Notes: a model not told the origin generated them from the sequence alone. 64,000 bases of DNA from Mycolicibacterium grossiae (GCF_008329645.1 NZ_CP043474.1:1798001-1862000); one strand, 5' to 3'; positions 7,563 to 15,910 are shown, counted from the stretch's first letter. Program-made: numbers and translations.

Positions 7563-8791
7563 CCGTCGAATTGGGGCAGCGGTTCGTGCTTCCCGACGAC
7601 GTCGAAGACGCGCGCGTCCGATCACTGGAGCAGTTGCAGCTGCTCGACTCGCCGCCGGAGGACCGGTTCGCACGCATCACCCGGATGGCGCGGTGCGTGT
7701 TCGGCGTCCCGATGGCCTCGGTCAACCTCATCGACCGCGACCGGCAGTGGTTCAAGCAGGCGGACGGCATGAACCTCGGTCCCGAGACCACCCGCAGCAA
7801 CTCCGTGTGCCAGGCCACGATCGTGCGCAGCTACGAACGACCGGCGGAGCCCGCCTTGATCCTGGAGGACGCCGCGAAGTCGGAGTTCGCGCAGGTCCCC
7901 GGGATCGGCGGCGACGGCGGGATCCGGTTCTACGCCGGCTATCCGCTCTACGGTCCCGGCGAGCACGCCGTCGGGACGTTCTGCATCTACGACACCGAAC
8001 CGCGCTCACTGTCGGACGGTGAGCTGACGGCGTTCAAGGAGTTGGCGGCCTGGGCGCAGCGGGAGCTGGAGAACTCCGACGACCTCGAGCGCGCGGCCGA
8101 CATCCAGAAGCAGCTGTTGCCGCGGCCACTCGGCGACCTTCCCGGCTACAGCGTGTGCGCGCTCTGCCTTCCGGCGCACGCGGTCGGCGGCGATTTCTAC
8201 GACCATTACCGGGTGACTCGCGGTGCGACGTTCACGGTGGCCGACGTCATGGGCAAGGGACTGGGCGCGGCGATCCTCGCCGCCAGTGTGCGTTCCGCCC
8301 TGCGCGCCGCGTCCCAGGCGGTGCAGACGGTGGGCGCCGACGCCGACGTCGCCGACGTCGTCGGGGTGGTGGCCGAGCAGTTGGCCGACGACCTGGACAG
8401 CACCGGCACCTTCGTCACGCTCTTCCACGCGACGCTCGACGCCGCCGACGGAACGGTCCGCTACGTGGACGCCGGGCATGGCTTCGCCGCGGTCGTCCGT
8501 CGGTCGGGAACGGTGGTGCCGCTCGGCGGTACCGACCTGCCGCTCGGAGTGCTGGCGGGGGACGTCTGGACGTCGTCGGAGGTGGTCCTCGAACCGGGCG
8601 ACACCCTGCTGATCGCTTCGGACGGCGTGCTCGATCTGATCGGCGACGGCAGTGACGTCCGGCCCGCCCTGGCCTTCGCCGCTCGGCACCCCGAACCGGC
8701 GGAGCTGTGTGCGCGTGCGCGGGCCATGGTCGGTGAGTGCGCGCCGCTCGACGACGTCACCCTGGTCGCCGTGCGGCGGGAGCCGGCGTGA
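7559..8791 (+). CDS. GAF domain-PP2C (RsbU/SpoIIE-type) serine phosphatase
   Basis: Predicted to dephosphorylate the STAS protein encoded two genes downstream, in answer to a signal read by the GAF domain. Seen: 410 residues. A GAF domain lies at about 15-170, with the LIDRDRQWFKQADG motif and Ser-x-Cys (SVCQ) typical of this subfamily. A SpoIIE-type PP2C domain lies at about 195-408 with all metal-site motifs: GGDFYD, ADVMGKG, DAGH, ASDGVLDL and a DDVTL C-terminal block. The protein is cytosolic. The start overlaps the GH26 stop by four bases and its stop overlaps the GT2 start. Known: RsbU-type phosphatases activate STAS antagonists in partner switching. The pairing with this operon's STAS gene is inferred from position. 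Confidence 0.9.
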   Translation: MTVELGQRFVLPDDVEDARVRSLEQLQLLDSPPEDRFARITRMARCVFGVPMASVNLIDRDRQWFKQADGMNLGPETTRSNSVCQATIVRSYERPAEPALILEDAAKSEFAQVPGIGGDGGIRFYAGYPLYGPGEHAVGTFCIYDTEPRSLSDGELTAFKELAAWAQRELENSDDLERAADIQKQLLPRPLGDLPGYSVCALCLPAHAVGGDFYDHYRVTRGATFTVADVMGKGLGAAILAASVRSALRAASQAVQTVGADADVADVVGVVAEQLADDLDSTGTFVTLFHATLDAADGTVRYVDAGHGFAAVVRRSGTVVPLGGTDLPLGVLAGDVWTSSEVVLEPGDTLLIASDGVLDLIGDGSDVRPALAFAARHPEPAELCARARAMVGECAPLDDVTLVAVRREPA

Positions 8792-10767
8792 GCGATCGGC
8801 ACCGACTCGGCGACGTCTCGCAGGGGCAGTACCCCTCGGTGTGGATGCGCCTGCTCATCATCGCGACCACGCTGTGTGGCCTCAACTACATCGTGTGGCG
8901 CTGGTTCGCCTCGGTGAACTGGTCGGCGTGGTGGATCGCGGTGCCGCTGGTGATCGCCGAGACCTACAGCCTCATCGACTCGCAACTGTTCGCGCTGACG
9001 ATGTGGCGGATGCTCCGCCGGTCACCACCCCCGCCGCCGCCCGAGGACGCCACCGTCGACGTCCTCGTGACGACCTACAACGAACCGATCGAGATGGTGC
9101 TCGAGACCGCTGAGGCGGCGCAGCGGATGGCCTGGCCCCACGAGACGTGGATTCTCGACGACGGTGACCGCCGGGAATTGGCCGAGGCGGCCGCCGCCAA
9201 GGGGATCGGCTACATCACCCGCTCGGCACAGTGGACCGACAAGCCGCGGCACGCGAAGGCCGGCAATCTCAACAACGCCCTGTTCGAGACGTCCGGGGAG
9301 TACATCGTGGTCCTCGATGCGGACCAGGTGCCCGAGCCCGAATTGCTGACGCACACGCTGGGCTACTTCCGCGACCCCCGGATGGCATCGGTGCAGACAC
9401 CGCAGTACTTCCACAACGTGCCGACGGGAGATCCGCTCGGCAGTCAGGCGCCGCTGTTCTACGGCCCCATCCAGCAGGGCAAGGACGGCTGGAACGCCGC
9501 GTACTTCTGCGGGTCGAATGCGGTGTTGCGGCGCGAGGCCCTGATCCAGCTCGGCGTGCGTGGCTACGTGCAGGCCATCGAGGAGGGCGTGAAGCGCACG
9601 CTGTACACCGCCCGCAAGATGCTCGACCAGGCCGACGAGCAGGTGGGGACGGAGGCGCCGGAGGTCTCGGCGGCGCTCGACTCCGTGCGTCAGGCGGTAC
9701 GGGACGCACGACGGCGGATGCGCGATCGAGAACCGTTGGCGGACATCACGTATGAGTTCCAGGCGCGGGTCGACGCGGCGGCGCGGTCGATCGTCGATGC
9801 CGACGTGTCGTCCATGCGCGCCGATCTGGAGGCCATCGCGGCGCTCGGTGGGGATCCGGAGACGGTCGCCACCACCGTGATCTTCGACGACGAGGCGTTG
9901 CAGACCCTGGCCGGGCGCGAGTGGTCGCCCCTGGGTGCCCTCGAGTCGATCAGCGCGATGATCCGCGCGGTCGACGTGGGGCGCGACGACGAGGCCCAGC
10001 CCATGCTGCCGATGGCCACGATCTCGGTCACCGAGGACATGGCGACGTGCATGCGGCTGCACGCGATGGGGTGGCGCTCGGCCTACCACCACGAGATCCT
10101 CGCCCGTGGTCTGGCGCCCGACGACGTGCGCACGATGCTGACGCAGCGACTCCGCTGGGCGCAGGGCACGATTCAGGTGATGCTCAAGGAGAACCCGCTG
10201 GTGCAGCGGGGCCTCTCGATCGGGCAGCGACTCATGTACTGGGCGACGATGTGGAGTTACCTCGCCGGGTTCGCCGCGCTCGCCTACATCGCGGCGCCGG
10301 CCATCTACCTGATCCTCGGCATCATGCCGGTGACGGCCTACAGCTGGGACTTCTTCGGTCGCCTCATCCCGTTCCTGGTGCTCAATCAGCTGATGTTCAT
10401 CGTGATCAGCCGTGGGACACCCACGTGGCGCGGTCAGCAGTACAGCTTGGCGCTGTTCCCGGTGTGGATTCGCGCGTGCGTCACGGCCTTTCGCAACGTG
10501 TACTTCGACCGGCCCCTGGGGTTCGCGGTGACGCCGAAGACGCGCCAGGAGGCGGGCGCCGTGCCGTGGCACCTGATCAAGTGGCAACTGGTCGCCATGG
10601 GGGTGCTGGTGGTGGCGTCGGCGATCGGCATCGTCCAGCTGTACTTCGGGGCCATCTCGGTGCTCGGTGTGGGCGTCAACCTGTTCTGGGTGATGTTCGA
10701 CCTCGTCATCCTCAGCGTGGTCTTTCAGGCGGTGCGCTACCGCGGATTTCAGGACGAAGGAGTGTGA
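8788..10767 (+). CDS. Cellulose-synthase-like membrane glycosyltransferase, family 2, with an inserted helical domain
   Basis: Predicted processive polysaccharide synthase of the inner membrane that uses UDP-sugars. Seen: 659 residues from GTG 8788, which overlaps the previous stop as GTGA. There are N-terminal membrane helices, then a GT-A domain with DDG (124-126), DAD (177-179), FCGSN (240-244), TED (415-417) and QRLRW (453-457), followed by several C-terminal membrane helices. In BcsA about 25-30 residues separate FCGS from TED. Here about 170 do, because of a charged, mainly helical insertion (roughly 255-408). There is no C-terminal PilZ domain, so direct c-di-GMP control as in BcsA is not expected. 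The product polymer is unknown. The operon places it under a GAF-PP2C/STAS/HATPase switch. Confidence 0.92.
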   Translation: MSDRHRLGDVSQGQYPSVWMRLLIIATTLCGLNYIVWRWFASVNWSAWWIAVPLVIAETYSLIDSQLFALTMWRMLRRSPPPPPPEDATVDVLVTTYNEPIEMVLETAEAAQRMAWPHETWILDDGDRRELAEAAAAKGIGYITRSAQWTDKPRHAKAGNLNNALFETSGEYIVVLDADQVPEPELLTHTLGYFRDPRMASVQTPQYFHNVPTGDPLGSQAPLFYGPIQQGKDGWNAAYFCGSNAVLRREALIQLGVRGYVQAIEEGVKRTLYTARKMLDQADEQVGTEAPEVSAALDSVRQAVRDARRRMRDREPLADITYEFQARVDAAARSIVDADVSSMRADLEAIAALGGDPETVATTVIFDDEALQTLAGREWSPLGALESISAMIRAVDVGRDDEAQPMLPMATISVTEDMATCMRLHAMGWRSAYHHEILARGLAPDDVRTMLTQRLRWAQGTIQVMLKENPLVQRGLSIGQRLMYWATMWSYLAGFAALAYIAAPAIYLILGIMPVTAYSWDFFGRLIPFLVLNQLMFIVISRGTPTWRGQQYSLALFPVWIRACVTAFRNVYFDRPLGFAVTPKTRQEAGAVPWHLIKWQLVAMGVLVVASAIGIVQLYFGAISVLGVGVNLFWVMFDLVILSVVFQAVRYRGFQDEGV

Positions 10768-11108
10768 TGAGCCAATTCGCCAGTCGGACGACCGGAAACG
10801 GTGTGACCGTCGTGCGACCGGAGGGCCGCGTCAACATGGTGGTGGCACCGGCCCTGCGCAAGGAGCTGCACCGGTTGGTCGACGAGGGCAACACGCGGGT
10901 GGTGGTGGATCTCAGCGGAACCGACTTCATCGACTCGTCCGGACTCGGGGCGGTGATCTCCGGTTTGAAGGCGGCCCGCCAGGCCGGCGGCGACCTGCGC
11001 ATCGCGGCACCGACGCGCCAGGTCGTCACCGTGCTGGAGCTGACCAACCTCGATCGCGTGCTGCGGGCCTACGATTCGGCCGACGAGGCGTTCGATGGCG
11101 CCACCTGA
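10767..11108 (+). CDS. STAS-domain anti-sigma factor antagonist (RsbV/SpoIIAA-like)
   Basis: Switch protein whose phosphorylation state decides its binding partner. Seen: 113 residues starting at ATG 10767, overlapping the GT2 stop as TGATG. A single STAS domain spans the whole length. The phospho-acceptor loop DFIDSSGLGAV (about 52-62) retains the conserved Asp-Ser-Ser-Gly. It should be phosphorylated by the HATPase kinase encoded next (14-base overlap) and dephosphorylated by the GAF-PP2C protein. No sigma factor gene is present in the cluster, so the output may be the glycosyltransferase or an unlinked target. The family call is secure; the partner is inferred. Confidence 0.92.
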   Translation: MSQFASRTTGNGVTVVRPEGRVNMVVAPALRKELHRLVDEGNTRVVVDLSGTDFIDSSGLGAVISGLKAARQAGGDLRIAAPTRQVVTVLELTNLDRVLRAYDSADEAFDGAT

Positions 11109-11508
11109 ACCGCCGCTGGTCCTCGAAACGACCACCGGCTCAGACACTCTGGACGACGTGCAGCGACTGCTCGACGAGCTGTGGTCGACCCACGACGTCT
11201 CCGACGTGGTGCGGATGCACGTCGACCTCGCGGTCGGGGAGATCGCCGCGAACATCGTCGAACACTCCGGCGCCGGGCGTCCGGTGCACCTACGCATGGC
11301 CGCGGAGTGGCTGCCGGATGCGGTTCGGGTGACCTTCCACGACGACGGACACGTGGCGCCGACGGAGGTCGGGTCGTTCGAGCTGCCCGACGCGATGTCC
11401 GAGCGCGGGCGTGGCCTGGCCATCGCTCACCGCGTCCTCGACGAGCTGGCCTACCGGCGCGACGGCGACGGGAACCACTGGACGCTGATCCGCCACCGCG
11501 ACGGGTGA
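11095..11508 (+). CDS. HATPase serine kinase/anti-sigma-type switch protein (RsbW/SpoIIAB-like)
   Basis: Predicted to phosphorylate the STAS protein and, when free, to hold another partner. Seen: 137 residues with the GHKL fold: N box GEIAANIVEHSG (about 43-54), G1-type DDG (about 82-84) and G2-type ERGRGLAIA (about 102-110). The length is typical of anti-sigma kinases. The start overlaps the STAS gene by 14 bases, so the two are probably made in balance. It is the last gene of the operon; about 140 bases follow before the next gene. In V. fischeri SypE/SypA, a STAS switch controls polysaccharide synthesis without acting on a sigma factor. Whether that applies here is inference. Confidence 0.9.
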   Translation: MAPPEPPLVLETTTGSDTLDDVQRLLDELWSTHDVSDVVRMHVDLAVGEIAANIVEHSGAGRPVHLRMAAEWLPDAVRVTFHDDGHVAPTEVGSFELPDAMSERGRGLAIAHRVLDELAYRRDGDGNHWTLIRHRDG

Positions 11509-11647
11509 CGGGGGGTGTTGGCGACGTCGAGTGTCATGAGTGACGCCGACGATAATTTTCGCTGATTCCACGTACACCGACGTCTTGGCGACGATAAGGT
11601 TTGCCCCGCTTCGGGGGAACTACCGTCTCAGTCATTCAGGGATTCGC

Positions 11648-11845
11648 GTGTTCGTTCGCCTTCTCATCGCCGCTGCCGCCGTCGGGGCCGTCGCGCTCGG
11701 CGCCTCGCCCGTCGCCGCGGCCGCGGGTCCGTACAAGAACTGCACCGCGGCGCATCAGGACGGTCGCTGGGACATTCCGCAGGGTGACCCCGACTACTGG
11801 TCGGGTGGCGACCGCGACGGTGACGGGATCGCCTGCGAAACCTAG
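11648..11845 (+). CDS. Small secreted protein with excalibur calcium-binding domain
   Basis: Seen: 65 residues from GTG 11648, with a signal peptide (VRLLIAAAAVGAVALGASPVAAAA) and a short mature part. The mature part has one Cys in KNCTAAH and ends in an EF-hand-like DRDGDGIACE, the hallmark of the excalibur domain. The two Cys residues could form the usual disulfide. The frame is open upstream to 11540, but that segment lacks signal-peptide character. It probably acts in the cell wall; its function is unknown. The neighbouring epimerase gene converges, ending three bases away. Confidence 0.8.
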   Translation: MFVRLLIAAAAVGAVALGASPVAAAAGPYKNCTAAHQDGRWDIPQGDPDYWSGGDRDGDGIACET

Positions 11846-11848
11846 CTC

Positions 11849-12814
11849 TTAGATCAGTCTCCGCTCGACGAGCCACGCCTCGGTCCGCTGCATGCCGACG
11901 GTCAGCGTGGTCGACGGCGCGTACCCGATCAGGTTGCGCGCCCTGGCGATCGAGTACGTGCCGGTGCGGGTGAGGTAGCGGATCGAGGTGACGCTCGCTT
12001 CACTGTCGCGGCCAAAGGCCCGGTGGGCGGCGTGGACGACGCGCGCCAGGGACACGGCGACCGGCGTCGGTGCGACCACCGGGCCGCGCCTGCCGAGCAT
12101 GCGGTAGTAGTGCCCGAAGAACTCCCGGCACGTCACTCCGACGCCGCCGGACAGGGTCAGCACCGCACCGGCGGCGGCATCGGCGGCGATCGCGGCGTGG
12201 ATGCCCTCGGCGAGGTCGTCGACGAAGACGGGGCTGAACACGCCCCGGCCCATCGCGGGGAGCACGAAGCGGTTGGCCTTGATCATCTCCACCGGCAGCA
12301 CCGTCCACGGCCGCGACCCGGGCCCGTAGACGTCGCCCGGGCGGACGATGGTGGCGACGACCTCGCCGGCGGCGTGTGCCTGTAGGACCACCTGCTCGGA
12401 GGCCACCCGGGTGTCGACGTACGGGTTGCCGTCGGGACGGACCGGATGGCGCTCGTCGACGCCGTCGGGGAATGAGAGGTCGGAGAACACGCGGACCGAG
12501 GACAGGTGCAGGAAGCGCGTGCACCGACCGCGGGCAGCGGCGTCGAGGACGTGGCGCGTGCCGAGCACGTTGACCCGCCACGCCTCGTCCAAGGTGGGGT
12601 TGTTCGACACCAACGCCGCGGTGTGGACGATCCAGTCGGCCTCGGCGGCCTCCTGCTGCCAGCCCCCCGGTCGGGAGACGTCGCCCGCGACGACGTCGCG
12701 TGCCGGGTCGGCGACCACGTCGACGCCACGCGTGTCGTGTCCCCGGCTGCGGAAGCCGGCGTCGAGTGCGCGGCCGATGAAGCCATTGGCACCGGTGATG
12801 AAGACGCGTGCCAT
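11849..12814 (-). CDS. NAD(P)-dependent epimerase/3-beta-HSD-type extended SDR
   Basis: Predicted oxidoreductase or epimerase acting on a nucleotide sugar or sterol-like substrate. Seen: 321 residues from ATG 12814, with the Rossmann motif TGANGFIG (about 7-14), DVVAGDV in the place of the adenine-site Asp, VHTAALVS, and a variant catalytic region. A LSSVRVF Ser stretch is present, and the YxxxK position appears as YVDTRVASE, where the Lys is replaced by Arg or Ala. Thus a classical YxxxK is not clear. The frame is open 27 codons further upstream, but ATG 12814 has GACGGAAC before it and gives the normal SDR N-terminus. Convergent with the excalibur gene. Confidence 0.82.
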   Translation of the reverse strand: MARVFITGANGFIGRALDAGFRSRGHDTRGVDVVADPARDVVAGDVSRPGGWQQEAAEADWIVHTAALVSNNPTLDEAWRVNVLGTRHVLDAAARGRCTRFLHLSSVRVFSDLSFPDGVDERHPVRPDGNPYVDTRVASEQVVLQAHAAGEVVATIVRPGDVYGPGSRPWTVLPVEMIKANRFVLPAMGRGVFSPVFVDDLAEGIHAAIAADAAAGAVLTLSGGVGVTCREFFGHYYRMLGRRGPVVAPTPVAVSLARVVHAAHRAFGRDSEASVTSIRYLTRTGTYSIARARNLIGYAPSTTLTVGMQRTEAWLVERRLI

Positions 12815-12898
12815 GGTTCCGTCCTTCGTCGACGTGGCCTCCCCGCTGCTGCGTGGGGCCGTGCGGACGATGGTGCCCGATGGTCCCCCGAACACGCC

Positions 12899-12930
12899 GA
12901 CGGCGGCCGGGTCGAGACCCGGCCGCCGTC
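12899..12930 (-). terminator. Hairpin terminator after the small WGxxGxxG protein gene
   Basis: A perfect 14-base inverted repeat (12899-12912 and 12917-12930) with a CGAG loop lies 12 bases past the stop at 12942 on the minus strand. It has no T-run, as is common in mycobacteria. Confidence 0.7.
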
Positions 12931-12941
12931 ATGCGTGCGTC

Positions 12942-13217
12942 CTAGACCCGCGGCGGCACGGTCCCGGTGGCGGGTCCGGCCGGGGCCACGCGGTGGTCGG
13001 TGTCCTTGCGGCGCTTCAGCCCCGCGAGGCCGAGCAGGCCCAGTAGGCCGGTGAGGCCCCACAGGCCGGTGTCGTCGCCGTCGTCCTGCGCCTCGTCGGC
13101 GGCAACCACGGTGGTCGTGGTCGGCGCGGGCGCGGGCTCGGTGGTGGCATGGGCTACGCCGGCACCGCCGAACAGCAGTGCCAGGGCGGTCGTCCCCATC
13201 GCGATCGTCGTGCGCAT
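12942..13217 (-). CDS. Small secreted/anchored protein with WGxxGxxG C-terminal motif
   Basis: Seen: 91 residues with a signal peptide ending near HATTEPAP. A short Thr/Pro/Asp-rich spacer follows, then DTGLWGLTGLLGLLGLAGL ending in KRRK and a 20-residue basic/proline tail. The tryptophan-glycine-leucine block followed by Arg/Lys matches the WGxxGxxG-type C-terminal sorting-like signal described in other phyla. Here a tail follows it, which is unusual for a sorting signal. GAGGAG ahead of ATG 13217 is a good ribosome site. A hairpin terminator follows. A perfect CRP-type site lies about 306 bases upstream. Anchoring is inference. Confidence 0.75.
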   Translation of the reverse strand: MRTTIAMGTTALALLFGGAGVAHATTEPAPAPTTTTVVAADEAQDDGDDTGLWGLTGLLGLLGLAGLKRRKDTDHRVAPAGPATGTVPPRV

Positions 13218-13586
13218 GTCGTGCTCCTCAGTTGTCGTGTCGTGTGTTGCCCGAGCCGGGTGACCCCGAGCGGTTGCTCACCCCCGAGCTCGAGACGCAG
13301 ACTTCCCGGCGCATTCCCGGCTAAACGTTCGAAGCCCCGAATCATCGACGCGCGCAACGCATTAGGGCATTTGAAAGCCCATCTCACTATCGCAAATTTC
13401 GAACCATCACCCTCGACGGGCGAACAGCTGACGCAGTGCGAAAACTGGCAGGGACTAGCGCGAACGGGGCGGACAGCGCTCGTGACGGTGTTTGCGGAGT
13501 CGTAACGCTCCGCCGTAGAAGCTGTGACCAGCGTCACATGCGTGAAGGTCGGATGCGAGCGGCGTCGCGGTGGGCTGTCTGTCGCG
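13218..13586. other. Intergenic region upstream of the small WGxxGxxG gene
   Basis: About 370 bases between the small secreted-protein gene and tRNA-Gly, partly AT-rich around 13340-13410. It holds one perfect CRP-type palindrome (separate entry). No supportable gene is seen on either strand. Confidence 0.5.
13523..13538. promoter_or_regulatory. CRP-type binding site
   Basis: TGTGA-N6-TCACA with spacer CCAGCG is an exact match to the consensus bound by mycobacterial CRP (Rv3676 family) and by E. coli CRP. It lies downstream of the leftward tRNA-Gly gene and about 306 bases upstream of the leftward small secreted-protein gene, the only obvious target. Binding is a prediction. Confidence 0.55.
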
Positions 13587-13660
13587 TGGAGCCGATGACG
13601 GGAATCGAACCCGCGTATTCAGCTTGGGAAGCTGATGTTCTGCCATTGAACTACATCGGC
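13587..13660 (-). tRNA. tRNA-Gly (anticodon CCC)
   Basis: Read on the minus strand from 13660: acceptor GCCGATG pairs with CATCGGC. The D arm is GTTCAATGGCAGAAC and the anticodon stem is TCAGC/GCTGA. The loop TTCCCAA gives anticodon CCC. The T arm is CGGGT-TCGATTC-CCG. The discriminator is T and CCA is encoded (13587-13589). All stems pair. It decodes GGG. Confidence 0.95.
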
Positions 13661-13770
13661 GCTGGTGAGCAGTGAGGGTAGCACCTCGACCACTTCTCCC
13701 GTTTCGACCACCTCGAGTACTGACGCAGGAGATGATTCCGTCGTCAAGCAGTCCGGCGATCGGGTGGTGA

Positions 13771-15255
13771 GTGGTTCTCGACGTACCGGGGTCCCGTCGG
13801 AGGCCCTACCGCTCGCCGCGTGAGCAGTGGCAGGCGCAGTACCTGCGCCACCTCCGCCTCAGCGACGCCGCCGTCGTGTGCGCGGCGTTCGGGATCGCCG
13901 ACGGCGTGCGCTTCGGCCTCTTCGGCACCGAGCGTGAACTCGCGTGGGACGTGCTGCCCGGCATCGACTACGCGATCGTCGGCGCGGTGCTCGCCGCGGC
14001 GTGGCTCGCACTGCTGGCGATCCTGGACAGTCGCTCGCGGCGCATCCTCGGCCAGGGCACCGAGGAGTACCGCCGCGTCGTGTCCTCGGCTCTGGTGCTG
14101 TTCAGCAGCATCGCGTTCGTGTCGCTGGCCTTCAACATCGACCCGGCCAACGGCTACATCGCGCTGGCGCTGCCGGTCGGGCTGTTCGGGCTTTTGGCCA
14201 ACCGCCGGCTGTGGCGGACCTACGCCTCCCGGCAGCGTGCGCGCGGCCGCTACCAGACCGCGCTGCTGGTGGTCGGTCGCCGGGCGGCCGCGGTCGACAT
14301 CGCGGAGAAGTTCGTGACCGACCGCCGCCTGGGCTTCGACGTCGTGGGACTGTGCACGCCGGCGAGTACGTCGCAATCGGACCCGCTCCGCATCGGCGAC
14401 CACGAGGTGCGCTTCGTCGGCAGTGACCACGCCGTCGTCGACGCCGTGGGGGCCTGCGGCGCCGACACCGTGGCACTCTCGCCGACCGACCACCTCACCC
14501 CGCCAGCCATCCGACGGCTCATCTGGGACCTCGAAGCGCTCGGCATCGACCTCATCGTCGCCGCCGGCCTGATGGACGTCGCGGCCGAACGCATCCGCAG
14601 CCAACCCGTCGCGGGCATGGCCATGCTGCTGATCGACGAGCCGCAGTACGACAACGCCAACCGCTGGGGCAAGCGCATGTTCGACGTCGCGTTCGCCGCC
14701 ACGGCGCTGTTGTGCGCCGCGCCCGTGCTGCTGCTCGCGGCCCTCGCGGTGAAGGCCACCAGCCGCGGTCCGGTGTTCTACCGTGCCGAGCGCATCGGCC
14801 TCGGCGGCAGGTCCTTCGCCATGCTGAAGTTCCGCAGCATGGTCGTCGGCGCCGACGCGCAGCTGGCCGGCATGATCGCCGCCGCCGGACACGACGGCCT
14901 GTACTTCAAGGTGCGCGACGACCCGCGGGTCACGCGGGTGGGCCGGGTCTTGCGGAAGTTCAGCATCGACGAGCTGCCCCAGTTCTACAACGTGCTGGCC
15001 GGCGACATGAGCGTCGTCGGCCCGCGGCCGCAGTCCCCGCACGAGGTGACCACCTACGACGACCTGGTCCGCCGGCGCCTGCTGGTGCGGCCGGGGCTCA
15101 CGGGGCTGTGGCAGGTGAGCGGGCGGTCCGACCTCTCGGCCGAGGACGCCACCCGCTTCGACCTCTCCTACGTGGAGAACTGGTCGATGGCCCAGGACCT
15201 GATCATCATCGGCCGCACCGTGCTCGTGGTGCTGCGCGGCCACGGTGCCTACTGA
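13771..15255 (+). CDS. Polyprenyl glycosylphosphotransferase (exopolysaccharide initiating sugar transferase)
   Basis: Predicted to move a sugar-1-phosphate from a nucleotide sugar to undecaprenyl or decaprenyl phosphate, the first step of a lipid-linked polysaccharide. Seen: 494 residues from GTG 13771. An N-terminal part has about four membrane helices (20-160), then a CoA-binding-like domain, then a bacterial sugar-transferase domain (301-494). The domain starts KRMFDV, followed by a membrane helix and the motifs [35 protein letters not shown] and [13 protein letters not shown]. The Asp-Glu pair of IDELPQ is the usual catalytic region. The next gene dcd begins 19 bases downstream. The polymer is unknown; udgA and rmlA nearby could feed related pathways. 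Confidence 0.92.
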   Translation: MVLDVPGSRRRPYRSPREQWQAQYLRHLRLSDAAVVCAAFGIADGVRFGLFGTERELAWDVLPGIDYAIVGAVLAAAWLALLAILDSRSRRILGQGTEEYRRVVSSALVLFSSIAFVSLAFNIDPANGYIALALPVGLFGLLANRRLWRTYASRQRARGRYQTALLVVGRRAAAVDIAEKFVTDRRLGFDVVGLCTPASTSQSDPLRIGDHEVRFVGSDHAVVDAVGACGADTVALSPTDHLTPPAIRRLIWDLEALGIDLIVAAGLMDVAAERIRSQPVAGMAMLLIDEPQYDNANRWGKRMFDVAFAATALLCAAPVLLLAALAVKATSRGPVFYRAERIGLGGRSFAMLKFRSMVVGADAQLAGMIAAAGHDGLYFKVRDDPRVTRVGRVLRKFSIDELPQFYNVLAGDMSVVGPRPQSPHEVTTYDDLVRRRLLVRPGLTGLWQVSGRSDLSAEDATRFDLSYVENWSMAQDLIIIGRTVLVVLRGHGAY

Positions 15256-15274
15256 CCCGGTTAGGCTCGTCGCC

Positions 15275-15844
15275 GTGCTGCTCTCCGACCGCGACATCCG
15301 CGCCGAGATCGCCGCGGGCCGCCTTGGCCTCGACCCCTTCGACGACGGCATGATCCAGCCGTCCAGCGTCGACGTCCGGCTGGACAACCTGTTCCGCGTC
15401 TTCAACAACACCCGCTACACGCACATCGACCCCGCCACCCGGCAGGACGACCTCACCACGCTGGTGGAACCCAAGGAGGACGAGCCGTTCGTCCTGCACC
15501 CCGGCGAGTTCGTCCTCGGCGCCACGCTGGAGCGCTGCAGCCTGCCCGACGACCTGGCCGGGCGGCTGGAGGGCAAGTCGTCGCTGGGCCGCCTCGGCCT
15601 GCTGACGCACTCGACGGCCGGCTTCATCGACCCGGGGTTCAGCGGCCACATCACCCTCGAGCTGTCCAACGTCGCGAACCTGCCGATCACGTTGTGGCCC
15701 GGCATGAAGATCGGCCAGCTGTGCCTGCTGCGTCTGTCGAGCCCGGCCGAGCATCCCTACGGCAGCGCCGCGGCCGGCTCCAAGTACCAGAATCAGCGCG
15801 GGCCGACGCCGTCGAAGTCGTACCTCAACTTCGTGAAGCGCTGA
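15275..15844 (+). CDS. dcd: dCTP deaminase
   Basis: Converts dCTP to dUTP; mycobacterial Dcd is also known to hydrolyse dUTP to dUMP, feeding thymidylate synthesis. Seen: 189 residues from GTG 15275, the start that gives the family's [12 protein letters not shown]-terminus and the usual 190-residue length. Motifs include [10 protein letters not shown] (about 31-40), GKSSLGRLG (about 101-109), the catalytic Glu block with [22 protein letters not shown] (split across about 112-133), and a C-terminal [15 protein letters not shown] tail that closes over the nucleotide. The gene lies next to udgA and the Rv0320-like gene in M. tuberculosis as well. Cytosolic homotrimer by family. Confidence 0.97.
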   Translation: MLLSDRDIRAEIAAGRLGLDPFDDGMIQPSSVDVRLDNLFRVFNNTRYTHIDPATRQDDLTTLVEPKEDEPFVLHPGEFVLGATLERCSLPDDLAGRLEGKSSLGRLGLLTHSTAGFIDPGFSGHITLELSNVANLPITLWPGMKIGQLCLLRLSSPAEHPYGSAAAGSKYQNQRGPTPSKSYLNFVKR

Positions 15845-15876
15845 GGCGGGTCCAGCACTGAGACGGTGAGCATTCG

Positions 15877-15910
15877 GTAACGCCACCGCAACGCGAAACA
15901 CGACGGAAAC
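15877..15910 (+). promoter_or_regulatory. GlnR-like operator upstream of amt
   Basis: GTAAC-N6-GCAAC (15877-15892) and GAAAC-N6-GAAAC (15895-15910) resemble the AC-rich half-site pattern (gTnAC-N6-GaAAC) bound by the nitrogen regulator GlnR. They end 45 bases before the amt start. amt genes are classical GlnR targets. The match is good but not diagnostic. Confidence 0.5.

Noticed and set aside
13587..13660. tRNA-Gly as an integration site of a mobile element
   Set aside because: No duplicated tRNA 3' end and no integrase in the flanking sequence.
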